Shown: piece after piece, positions 1 to 7,765 of the stretch
How positions within the stretch are numbered: position 1 is the first letter of the stretch
How the letters are laid out: each line of letters opens with the position of its first letter
Source of the DNA: Robiginitalea aurantiaca
Lineage (GTDB): Bacteria; Bacteroidota; Bacteroidia; Flavobacteriales; Flavobacteriaceae
Reading direction: 5' to 3'
Assembly (NCBI RefSeq): GCF_030380815.1
Contig: NZ_JAUDUY010000006.1
Coordinates: forward strand, 1-64,000
Length of the DNA stretch: 64,000 bases
Notes under the pieces: generated by a model
The model's input: only the letters and a program-made list of their open reading frames with translations
Told to the model about the DNA's origin: nothing
Database searches by the model: none
Translations under genes and position numbers: made by a program

Positions 1-61
1 CACTTTGGTCTTGAACTTCGAGGTAAATTTTCTTCGTGTCATTTACAGTAAATTTAATCAT
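1..61 (-). CDS. Partial hypothetical protein, N-terminus only
   Basis: An ATG on the minus strand (complement of 59-61) opens a frame that stays open to the left edge of the window, giving 20 codons. It starts 13 bases after the stop of the gene at 75-521, as expected for a second gene in an operon. The visible residues (MIKFTVND...) show no signal peptide. No function can be assigned from so little sequence. It lies in the AT-rich integrated element. Confidence 0.4.
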   Translation of the reverse strand, partial: MIKFTVNDTKKIYLEVQDQS

Positions 62-74
62 TAAACTTACTGCC

Positions 75-521
75 CTAATTTTTGGGGTATCTACAACCAC
101 AACTACTAGAATATCTTATGTATAATCGGGTCTTCTCTTTAAATAAATCCAGGAGATCTGATAGATTTAAGCTGTTGTAGTGAGAAACTTCATTATTATA
201 ATCAATAAATGCTGCATCATTATCTGAATTGCTATAAGAATTGTAGGTATATATTTTATCAGTATTATCAAATGTAATTTCGATTGCGGCTGAACCGCAA
301 CCTGTGTAACCAATATTAGTTAAGTAAATATTTGGCGTACTTGATTCAAATAAATTAATCACTAAGGTGGGTCTGTTATAGGGCCACTCACTTCCTTTAC
401 CAATCACCATTGCGCTCCTATATTTTCCATCAAACTTATTATCTCCTGAACTTGAAGTCCATTGACCAAAAGCCATTACTGGAATAATTAGAATGGTAAA
501 AAACAATACTATTTTCTTCAT
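75..521 (-). CDS. Hypothetical secreted protein (148 aa)
   Basis: I do not recognise the family. Residues 1-19 form a clear signal peptide ending in the Bacteroidota-type A-F-G-Q cleavage region, so the protein is exported. The mature part is polar and rich in Ser, Asn, Asp and Tyr. It contains a G-C-G-S-A motif near the middle and a C-G-C motif near the C-terminus, which may form disulfides. It lies in the AT-rich integrated element and is divergent from the small plus-strand gene at 698. A second short minus-strand frame follows 13 bases downstream. Coding looks real because of the signal peptide and codon use; the function is unknown. Confidence 0.6.
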   Translation of the reverse strand: MKKIVLFFTILIIPVMAFGQWTSSSGDNKFDGKYRSAMVIGKGSEWPYNRPTLVINLFESSTPNIYLTNIGYTGCGSAAIEITFDNTDKIYTYNSYSNSDNDAAFIDYNNEVSHYNSLNLSDLLDLFKEKTRLYIRYSSSCGCRYPKN

Positions 522-697
522 TCTTTAAATCGGCATTTTAATACTTGGCTAAAATACAGACAACAAAATGTTATAACTATGACACATGTTAGCTCTGAGA
601 TTATATGCGCTTTCTTGTTTATGTCTCTGACAATTATCATAGCAACTTAATACGCGATCAAGCATCTTTGATGATTCTAATTAACAATAAGACATAT

Positions 698-976
698 ATG
701 GAGCAAAGAGGTTCAAAGGAAAGATCCGTAAATGATCTTGTTTCAACAAACCAAGTAAAGAAATCAAAAAGGCAAGAATACTTTGAAAGTCAAAGAGTAA
801 ACTGGTCTGACAGAGACATACAGATGGAAATAATCTATCAGCAAAAGTTACAACTAGAAATGATGGATAGAGTAAGGAGCAACACCAATAAAATGGTTTG
901 GTGGCTAATCGCAATTCCAATTATCCTGGTATTATTTGTTTTCTTTATATCCATCTTGGGGGTAGCCATTGTATAA
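698..976 (+). CDS. Small C-terminally anchored membrane protein, hypothetical
   Basis: I do not recognise the family. The protein has about 92 residues. The first 65 are charged and helical (many Lys, Arg, Glu, Gln), followed by one hydrophobic segment at about residues 66-90 that ends the protein. This is a tail-anchored, type II-like layout. An open frame continues upstream to an ATG at 605, but that extension reads poorly as protein, so I prefer the ATG at 698; an ATG at 671 is also possible. The next gene starts 19 bases downstream on the same strand, so the two may be co-transcribed. It lies inside the integrated element. Confidence 0.5.
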   Translation: MEQRGSKERSVNDLVSTNQVKKSKRQEYFESQRVNWSDRDIQMEIIYQQKLQLEMMDRVRSNTNKMVWWLIAIPIILVLFVFFISILGVAIV

Positions 977-994
977 TCATAAAGAAATCATAGA

Positions 995-1345
995 ATGAAG
1001 AGATTTCTATTTTTAATAGTTCTACTTACCACACTAACTACTGCAGCACAGAATAATTATTTAAGTGATGAGGCTTTGGATATTAAAAAAAATAGTCCTA
1101 ACCTTTTCTCGTGTATATCACACAATGTGGATCATATAATGCCCGAGATAAATCGACAAGCAATTTCGTATAAGTGGATAGAAGAAGTTGCAGATGCATA
1201 CAACTATGATACACAGGCTCAGCTGATCATCGTAAGAGCAATAAGAAATTCTGCCAAGTACGAAAAATTTGATCCTGTGCCAGGCTGCGAGGTTGATTGG
1301 TACATGGCATACGAACTGATCAAAGATGAATTAAGCATTGATTAA
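995..1345 (+). CDS. Hypothetical secreted protein (116 aa)
   Basis: I do not recognise the family. Residues 1-18 are a signal peptide (MKRFLFLIVLLTTLTTAA). The mature protein is small and mildly acidic, with two cysteines (near F-S-C-I-S and P-G-C-E) that could pair in the periplasm. It follows the tail-anchored protein by 18 bases and may share its transcript. It belongs to the integrated element. The signal peptide and in-frame spacing support a real gene; the function is unknown. Confidence 0.55.
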   Translation: MKRFLFLIVLLTTLTTAAQNNYLSDEALDIKKNSPNLFSCISHNVDHIMPEINRQAISYKWIEEVADAYNYDTQAQLIIVRAIRNSAKYEKFDPVPGCEVDWYMAYELIKDELSID

Positions 1346-1457
1346 AAATACCTTAAACTCATACAAACAGGGAAGAATCTAATTTGGATCAGTAACTGGA
1401 GGCGTATTCTGACCATTATCTTCTTTTTCGTAATTTGAGCAAGTAACCAACCAAACT

Positions 1458-2216
1458 ATGCTCCGCTTCTTCCGCCAAATACGACAACGACTCCTTACTG
1501 ATAATAAATTCAGTAAATACCTGCTGTATGCCATTGGGGAGATAATGTTGGTAGTGATTGGGATTTTGATTGCCTTGCAGGTGGATAATTGGAATGAAGA
1601 AAGGCAGGAGCGTATTGCCGAATTAAACTTCCTGTCCAGACTTCGTGAAGACTTGAAAGTTGATAATGCGTACTTCAGAAAACGGATTGAAGAAGCAAAC
1701 TCCTCCGAGGCGGCAGGCAAAATATTTCTGAAGAAGCTTTTTGAAAAGCAGCAATCTCTGGAGGAAGCTGTTTCTCTATGGGATTTATTTCGAGAATTTC
1801 ACAGTTCAGAGATGCTGACCATACAAAATTCGACCTACTCCGAAATGCTTTATGCCGGCAGACTGGAATTAATCACCGATCGCGAATTAAAATCGTTACT
1901 ACTGGAATATTACAGAGAGTGCGAAAAGGCTGCAAAGCATACCACTGAATTTAATGCTTTCACGGTAGGTGAAATGAGTAATATGGTTGATCAGGCTCCA
2001 GGCCTTTATGTAATGCCAACTTACTTAAAGAATACCGACCTGGAATTTGAAGAAGAGTACGGATACCTAAACGATCCTTCTTCTGATGCTTTTAAGAAAA
2101 TTGTGCATACCGCAGAGATGTACATCTCAAAGCATCATTTTTTAAATGATCTGTATTTCAAGGAGTTGGAAGCACTTTCTACTGATCTAATTACACGGCT
2201 TGAAAAGGTGGAGTAA
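1458..2216 (+). CDS. DUF6090 family membrane protein
   Basis: The N-terminus has the pattern I associate with the Bacteroidota family DUF6090: a basic start (MLRFFRQIRQRLL), then K-Y-L-L-Y-A-I-G-E-I, then one membrane helix at about residues 22-41. The rest of the 252 residues is a soluble, helix-rich domain with many Glu and Lys. The biochemical role of the family is unknown. A second member lies on the ordinary chromosome at 49524-50288 with a near-identical N-terminal signature, so the element carries a paralogue of a host family. The nuclease gene downstream starts about 40 bases later. Confidence 0.8.
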   Translation: MLRFFRQIRQRLLTDNKFSKYLLYAIGEIMLVVIGILIALQVDNWNEERQERIAELNFLSRLREDLKVDNAYFRKRIEEANSSEAAGKIFLKKLFEKQQSLEEAVSLWDLFREFHSSEMLTIQNSTYSEMLYAGRLELITDRELKSLLLEYYRECEKAAKHTTEFNAFTVGEMSNMVDQAPGLYVMPTYLKNTDLEFEEEYGYLNDPSSDAFKKIVHTAEMYISKHHFLNDLYFKELEALSTDLITRLEKVE

Positions 2217-2256
2217 TGCTTCTACACACTATTCTCCAAACCTACTACCAAACCCC

Positions 2257-2745
2257 ATGACACTAAGAATCTGCCTCCTCTTTTTTCTGCTATGTTCCAC
2301 CGCTTGTCGCCCAACAACTACAAAGGAACAAGACACTCTTCAAGGCAAAGTAGTAGGCATAGCTGACGGAGATACTTTCACCCTACTGCTGGATAATAAA
2401 ACCACCGTCAAAGTCAGATTAGCAAGCATTGATTGTCCTGAACGTAAACAGCCTTATTCAGCAGTTGCCACCAAGTTCATTTCCGATGCGATATTCAGCC
2501 GTCAGGTAAGCGTTGTAGTGGATTCTAAGGACAGGTATGGACGTTCTATTGGTTGGGTGTACTATGATGACAAATGCCTTAATGAAGAGCTTCTAAAGGC
2601 TGGATTAGCCTGGCATTTCAGAAGGTATTCCAAGGATGAGAGACTGCAAGCAATGGAGGATAAGGCTAGAGCTAATAAGATTGGTCTTTGGCAGGATAGT
2701 AAGCCAATTCCACCCTGGGATTGGAGAAGAGGCGTGAGGGATTAG
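2257..2745 (+). CDS. Thermonuclease-family (SNase) lipoprotein
   Basis: This is a secreted staphylococcal-nuclease-like enzyme expected to cut DNA or RNA outside the cytoplasm. From the ATG at 2257 the protein begins with a hydrophobic signal and a lipobox-like S-T-A-C, so it is probably a lipoprotein. The SNase fold follows: A-D-G-D-T, V-R-L (Arg35 of the reference enzyme), D-C-P-E (Glu43) and D-R-Y-G-R (Arg87), so all three catalytic residues are present. An upstream ATG at 2200 overlaps the DUF6090 gene and would bury the signal peptide, so I rejected it. In an integrated element it could attack foreign DNA or scavenge nucleotides. Confidence 0.85.
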   Translation: MTLRICLLFFLLCSTACRPTTTKEQDTLQGKVVGIADGDTFTLLLDNKTTVKVRLASIDCPERKQPYSAVATKFISDAIFSRQVSVVVDSKDRYGRSIGWVYYDDKCLNEELLKAGLAWHFRRYSKDERLQAMEDKARANKIGLWQDSKPIPPWDWRRGVRD

Positions 2746-2758
2746 GCTAGGTGTTTAC

Positions 2759-3607
2759 TTAGAAGTTGACTACTACAAAACCTATCTGACGATCTGGAGC
2801 ATTATCGTCAGAGTTCCAGCTGTATCCTAAGGCCGTCTTTCGTGCAGATTCCAGAAGGCATGAACTGTTATTGGTAGTTCCTCGCACTCCTGGCGTTACT
2901 TTGATGACTTTGCCTGAGCGGTCTACTTCAATTTGAACTACTACTCTACCCTCTTCATTACATTCCTGTCGGACAGCTTCTTTGCTGGCCAAGCTGCGAC
3001 CGCTCAGTCCGTAACTCCCCGAACCAGAACCGCTTCCTGGGCTTCCATAGTAAGTACTTACATACGGGTCTACTAAAGAACTATTGGACTCTTCCACAGA
3101 ACCATAAGACTCTTTCATTTCCATTTGCTTACTTCTGTACGACTTATCGAAAAAAGCTGTGATTATTTTGTCTGTTTGTGCATCCTTATTTGACGCTGAA
3201 TAATTCTTCTCTACAAGATATTTTAGTGTATAACGCACTCTAAGTAGATTACTTCCTTTAAGTTGATTTAATTGTTCGTTCGTAAAAAAATAGACTGCTC
3301 TAGCGCGACCATCTACAATTTCGGATAATTCAACCTCATCACACGAAATGACATTGCCGTTACTTAGGTATATGATCAATTTACCACCGAACTCACCTAA
3401 ATCGACCTTCCTATCAAGAGTAATTAGTCCATTGTTTTCCGCTTTTGCAAATGAAATATTCAGATCCTCTTCACCCGAAGAGTTGGATGACAGAATGATA
3501 GTTTCGGTACTAGGGAAACTATTCTCACCAATAAAGAAGAGATTCTGTCCATTTGTGGAAAGCGCAACGAAGAATGCTACAAATAGAATTTTCAGACTTT
3601 TATTCAT
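2759..3607 (-). CDS. Secreted protein with TonB-like C-terminal domain
   Basis: A signal peptide covers residues 1-20. The middle part has no family I recognise and contains a Ser/Gly/Tyr-rich linker at about 185-205. The last 75 residues look like a TonB C-terminal (energy-transducer) domain: a G-R-V-V-V-Q-I-E-V strand, D-R-S-G-K-V, a Cys-containing segment, then a final G-F-V-V-V-N-F strand. Such domains also occur in many secreted Bacteroidota proteins that lack the TonB membrane anchor. There is no N-terminal anchor or proline-rich spacer here, so it is not a classical TonB. It converges on the nuclease gene, whose stop is 14 bases away. Confidence 0.6.
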   Translation of the reverse strand: MNKSLKILFVAFFVALSTNGQNLFFIGENSFPSTETIILSSNSSGEEDLNISFAKAENNGLITLDRKVDLGEFGGKLIIYLSNGNVISCDEVELSEIVDGRARAVYFFTNEQLNQLKGSNLLRVRYTLKYLVEKNYSASNKDAQTDKIITAFFDKSYRSKQMEMKESYGSVEESNSSLVDPYVSTYYGSPGSGSGSGSYGLSGRSLASKEAVRQECNEEGRVVVQIEVDRSGKVIKVTPGVRGTTNNSSCLLESARKTALGYSWNSDDNAPDRQIGFVVVNF

Positions 3608-3647
3608 ATTTACTAATTTATAATCTGACCATCATTGTCTAACACTA

Positions 3648-4331
3648 CTAAAGACCTTCTCCGTTTGCTTTGTTCAATTTATTATCATAGAACATTAAGA
3701 TGCGATATTCACCATAATCCTCGTTAATCATAAACCAAACATTCTTATTCAAGGTATTCAACTCAACTTGCATCCTTTCCAGAATTAAATCATTAGCTTT
3801 TTCATAATCCTCTTCATTATTTCCTTCTTTCGCAATTAACTTATCAATTTCATAGGTTAAAGAATCAGATTTTATTGCTTTTTGTAAGAATGAAGCTTGA
3901 TATTGTTTATTGTTAACACTCATTTCATATTGAATGTCCTCGTCTTTAGGAATTATGAATTTCGAAATTAATGAGTCAGATGGGGTTGAATACCTTTTGT
4001 TATTCAAAAATTGTTGAATTAGTTTATTGAATCTGATTTTAATATTTGTTTCATCTGTGGGATATTTATCTTGAACAGCAATTCGCCAAACCTTATTATT
4101 GTTCGTTATAATGAAAATATTAACATCATGTCCATTAAATTCACCATCCAAAATATCTCTAACTTCACTGTTATTTGTAAATCCTCTCGATTTCAATTTC
4201 TCAATCATTTCGGGCTTATAGCCATCAACAGGAATATCAAGAAATTTTGTTACATCTTCTTGGGCATATGATGCTACTGGAAATATTAGCAACATTAAAA
4301 TCCACACTATTTGTTTCAAATTTTTATCCAT
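3648..4331 (-). CDS. Hypothetical secreted protein (227 aa)
   Basis: I do not recognise the family. Residues 1-23 are a signal peptide ending around V-A-S-Y-A-Q. The mature part is strongly charged, with an F-L-D-I-P-V-D-G segment right after the signal and mixed alpha/beta character. The reading frame is long and AT-rich like its neighbours in the element. It lies 40 bases upstream of the TonB-like gene on the same strand, and the pair may form an operon. Confidence 0.6.
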   Translation of the reverse strand: MDKNLKQIVWILMLLIFPVASYAQEDVTKFLDIPVDGYKPEMIEKLKSRGFTNNSEVRDILDGEFNGHDVNIFIITNNNKVWRIAVQDKYPTDETNIKIRFNKLIQQFLNNKRYSTPSDSLISKFIIPKDEDIQYEMSVNNKQYQASFLQKAIKSDSLTYEIDKLIAKEGNNEEDYEKANDLILERMQVELNTLNKNVWFMINEDYGEYRILMFYDNKLNKANGEGL

Positions 4332-4653
4332 TTCTTTTAGTCTTAATTGGCCTATTCTTTTCTAAATTTTAGTTTATCCGATTTACATGAAAAATGCCGT
4401 TAATAGAATTTTTGGACTTCTTTTCATGCTTACTTAATATTTCAGCGGGCAAACATAGATCAAAACGCAATATTGAAAAGTGACAATAGTCATATTTAAC
4501 ATATTTTAAGAGCTTGATATACTGATACATACGGTGAAATACAGAGTTCTTAGATTAAGTGAAGTCAGAGATAATAAATTATTGGTGGGGCCTTAACAAT
4601 ATAAACCTTTGTGGGTTCAGACTACAGATAAAAAAAGAGTCTATTTGTACGGA
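4332..4653. other. AT-rich non-coding gap in the integrated element
   Basis: This 322-base stretch separates the end of the recombinase gene (stop at 4654) from the start of the secreted protein at 4331. I see no open frame that looks coding and no strong hairpin. It probably holds the promoter of the 3648-4331 gene and the 3' end of the recombinase transcript. Confidence 0.4.
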
Positions 4654-6417
4654 TCATTCTGACTTGGCCTCCATATAATGCTTCCTAGCAAGTGAGTAAT
4701 AATCAAAGCTAATGAGATCCGCCTTAGACTTTTTGCCTTCTTTTAATAATTTAAGAATTGACGAAGCCAGTCTATTAATTATCATAGTTTCCGACGGAAA
4801 ATCATTAACGCCTTCTGGTCGCTCAAGAGGTTGTTGTGTAATATTGAAACCTATCGAATAATCTTTTTCTATATAGTATAATTCTGGTCTCATATTGGAC
4901 TGCTTAAAATGTAATTTTAAAAAGTAAACATCATTCAGAAAATCCACTTCAATATAATCGAGATACTTGGCAACAAACGTTTGTTTTTCTTCAAACGTAA
5001 GTTTCTTCGCCATACTCTTTAGGTCTCGTTTTATCTGTCTCCTATCTTTATCAATGGACACCACGCTTTTCAATTCCTCTTCGGCTTTACTGAGACGTTC
5101 CTTAACCTCCTTTTGCTTCTTATCTAAATCTGCCTTGTCCTGTTCGTATTCAGATTTAGTAAAGACACCTTGTACAAGAAATTTCCGCAACTCCTGACGG
5201 TCTTTATCTATCTGGCCAAGGTCTTTATTGAGCTTCTTAATTTTCTTCTTTAGAACCGTCAAATTTGATTTGTCGCTGATGTCCTCGAAATAGTCCTCAA
5301 TGTGCTTTTCAAACTCACCAGAACGGAAGAATTTCAGCCAAACAAATTCCTCAATAAATGGTCTATTAATTGAACGATTACCACAATTTTCTTTGGGGTA
5401 ACGCTTACTCGTACACATATAGAAATTATCGCTCTTATTCACTCTGCCATGATAGTTTCTTCCACACCTTCCACAAACAAGCATACCACGCATGAGGTGA
5501 TTATATCTCTTGGCATTACCATGTGTAGTGTTCCTATTATTCTTTATGTTATCATTCACTTTCTGCCAGTAATTAGACTCAAATATGGCAGGAGCTTCGT
5601 AGGTTTCACCAGAGAATTTCCGCTCTCCTTTATAAAGTGGATTTTTAACTATATCCAATACCGTTTTCTCTCTCCATTTCAGCTCTGAAATGTTTTTATA
5701 TTTATATGTTTTTCTAACATTGTCAAATGCCCTATAAGCGGTCTTTCCACTCTTCTCTGCGATCTTTTGGTATCGAGTAGGTATTTCTTCGTCGTTTAAA
5801 ATTTCAGCGATCTTACGGAATCCTTTGCCTTCCAAAGAGAGTTTGTAAATCCGCTTTACTACTTCTGACTCCTCAGGATCAATAACCATGTAGCCAGCTT
5901 CGTCTTTAGTATAGCCATAGGGCATAACTCCTCTGGTTTTACCTTGTCCCACGATCTTTCTTAATGAGTGTGCAATCTTCTCACTCGTCTGATCTATATA
6001 GAACTCATTGACACTAGTAACGATGCTATGAATCATCTTCTCTTGTGGACTACTCCAATCAAATTCTTTACCATTGAAGTAGATTTTTATTTCCTCCTTT
6101 CCTGCCTTTTTGTGTTTTGCGGAACGAGAAGCAATTAGGAAAAGAAATGTTTCTTTTGTTCGTGAACTACGGTATAACCTGGAATCGTCATACGCCCAGA
6201 CCGCAGTAAGCTCAGAATCTCTTTTGTCCAGATCTTGAATCATCCTTTGAAATTCTGGTCTATCTTCAATCTCAGCACCACCAGAAACGCCTATATCTTC
6301 ATAGACTTTTGCTTTTAAGCCTAATTTTTCGGCAAACTGCTCACCATGTTCTCGCTGAACCTCAGTTGAAACCTCATTGGATCGGTCTACGCTAATTCTA
6401 ACATATACTGCAAGCAT
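4654..6417 (-). CDS. Large serine recombinase (site-specific integrase)
   Basis: This enzyme cuts and joins DNA at attachment sites and is the likely integrase of the element. The resolvase domain spans about residues 1-150 with the nucleophile in Y-V-R-I-S (Ser9) and the conserved G-V-S-G and R-L-Y-R-S segments. The recombinase domain follows (about 160-300, with P-Y-G-Y). Next is a zinc ribbon near residues 310-350 (C-G-R-C-G ... C ... C) and then a long charged coiled coil (about 380-470), which in this family controls direction. At 587 residues it has the usual length. Its start is about 220 bases from the break in comM, as is typical for an integrase next to its own att site. Excision normally needs a separate directionality factor, which I do not see. 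Confidence 0.93.
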   Translation of the reverse strand: MLAVYVRISVDRSNEVSTEVQREHGEQFAEKLGLKAKVYEDIGVSGGAEIEDRPEFQRMIQDLDKRDSELTAVWAYDDSRLYRSSRTKETFLFLIASRSAKHKKAGKEEIKIYFNGKEFDWSSPQEKMIHSIVTSVNEFYIDQTSEKIAHSLRKIVGQGKTRGVMPYGYTKDEAGYMVIDPEESEVVKRIYKLSLEGKGFRKIAEILNDEEIPTRYQKIAEKSGKTAYRAFDNVRKTYKYKNISELKWREKTVLDIVKNPLYKGERKFSGETYEAPAIFESNYWQKVNDNIKNNRNTTHGNAKRYNHLMRGMLVCGRCGRNYHGRVNKSDNFYMCTSKRYPKENCGNRSINRPFIEEFVWLKFFRSGEFEKHIEDYFEDISDKSNLTVLKKKIKKLNKDLGQIDKDRQELRKFLVQGVFTKSEYEQDKADLDKKQKEVKERLSKAEEELKSVVSIDKDRRQIKRDLKSMAKKLTFEEKQTFVAKYLDYIEVDFLNDVYFLKLHFKQSNMRPELYYIEKDYSIGFNITQQPLERPEGVNDFPSETMIINRLASSILKLLKEGKKSKADLISFDYYSLARKHYMEAKSE

Positions 6418-6639
6418 AATTTATTTGTTTTAAGGCAATTTAAAGCCCCTCTAATGATCTATCTCTTTTCTTTATCATAATGCCAAGGAATGGCAAATAA
6501 AGTCGCCTAAAAGGTTTGCTATGGCTTGGTGTTTCTGTCGGTTGAAAAACGTTAATAACTCCGTTTCTAACAAGCTGAACATTTGGCGATCTTTATATCA
6601 TGTAAGGTAATGAAAATATTAATGTACCCACAGATATAC
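6418..6639. other. Integrase upstream region at the element's right end
   Basis: These roughly 220 AT-rich bases separate the recombinase start from the comM junction. They should hold the integrase promoter and the element-derived half of the attachment site. A short dyad TGCCAaggaaTGGCA sits at 6481-6495. I see no coding frame. Confidence 0.45.
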
Positions 6640-6653
6640 CTATAAGACATCTG
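6631..6653. other. Probable recombined attachment site (attL/attR)
   Basis: Here the chromosomal comM frame changes to element DNA. The comM protein is recognisable through I-S-D-V (codons down to 6646), after which the frame reads one Leu and then a stop at 6640-6642. The 23 bases have an imperfect dyad (CAGAT at 6631-6635, ATCTG at 6649-6653) centred at about 6642, the point where homology ends. Serine-integrase half-sites typically show such weak symmetry around a central dinucleotide. I infer that strand exchange took place within about 6640-6648. Confidence 0.55.
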
Positions 6654-7482
6654 AAATCGAATGATGGGGACTACGGAAGGGACGCAACCGCATCAGACCC
6701 GGTCGATGTGTACCCCCTGCCACACTGTGTATTTTTGTGGTTTCCAGCGCTTCCTCCACATTCATCGGCGGCAGGATTCCGGGCAATCGCCGGGCAAGCA
6801 TCGTCTTACCCGACCCTGGGGGACCAATCAAAATCAGGTTATGCCCCCCGGAGGCCGCAATTTCCATACAGCGCTTAACCGTTTCCTGTCCGCGGACATC
6901 ACTGAAATCCGGAATAGCCTTCGCTGATCCCCCATTATCTTGGCGGTCTGTATCTTTTTGGGGCGCCAGCTCAAGGGTACCCCTAAAAAATTCAATCACC
7001 TGGAGGAGGCTTTCGGCCCCCCGAACGTCCAGATCCTGGACGACTCCGGCCTCTGGGGTGTTACTTATGGGAAGTACGATTCCCTTCAACCCGGCTTTCC
7101 GGGCCGCCAGGGCGATGGGCAGGGCTCCTTTGATCGGTTGCAGGTTTCCGTCGAGTGAAAGTTCCCCCATAATCATATATTCGGGCAGGAGATCGGATAC
7201 CAATTGACCTGAGGCCTCCAAAATACCGAGAGCCAGTGGGAGATCATAGGAAGCCCCTTCCTTTCTCAGGTCGGCTGGGGCGAGATTGATGATAATCTTC
7301 TTCCCCGGAATGCGATATCCAATATGCTGCAGGGCTGAAGCAATGCGATAGTTGCTCTCCCTTATTGCGTTATCCGGGAGGCCAACCAGATGATACCCCA
7401 CCCCTTTATCGATGTTTACCTCAATGGTTACGGGAACTGCTTCAATTCCATAAAGTGCGCTGCCGTAGATTTTCGATAGCAT
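6640..7482 (-). pseudogene. comM: comM / YifB Mg-chelatase-like ATPase, 5' part, interrupted by the element
   Basis: This is the N-terminal part of ComM, an AAA+ helicase that promotes branch migration of incoming DNA during natural transformation. From the ATG at 7482 (M-L-S-K-I-Y-G-S-A) it has the N-terminal domain and a Walker A (G-P-P-G-S-G-K-T, about residue 222). It stops after S-P-H-H-S-I-S-D-V-L. Intact proteins continue through the Walker B (F-L-D-E-L-P-E-F) and the rest of the ATPase to about 510 residues. The break coincides with the att-like dyad, so the gene was split by insertion rather than by point mutation. An upstream in-frame ATG at 7581 adds residues unlike the family. The 3' half should lie beyond the far end of the element, outside this window. 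Confidence 0.88.
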
Positions 7483-7765
7483 GAATTTGTTTCGGTTGGA
7501 CAGTATACTGCCCTGGGGTGAAATTACCTTGCAGTTTCTGCCTTCACCTCTTGAGCCCGTAGCAGGTATTATAGTTATCATAAAATACTATATCACAGCG
7601 CATTGAGCCCTTTATGATGTTTTAGAAGCGATAGCTCCTACGGTCAAAAGTTGTAAACATTGGTCGTTTACTATGGACTTCAAAAAGCCATCTTCCGAGT
7701 AATGCTTACCGCCCCCGGCTTACCTGGAAAATTCCCCAAATCCGTAATTGAATATCGCGTGAAGG
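7483..7765. other. Intergenic region upstream of comM
   Basis: This stretch between comM and the stop of the plug-like protein at 7766 has no convincing coding frame. It must contain the comM promoter. I see no clear terminator hairpin or -7 box. Confidence 0.3.

Noticed and set aside
2759-3607. Classical TonB energy transducer
   Set aside because: It has a cleavable signal peptide rather than an anchor, and no proline-rich spacer.
6737-7207. Plus-strand frame opposite comM
   Set aside because: Antisense of conserved ComM codons; no independent support.
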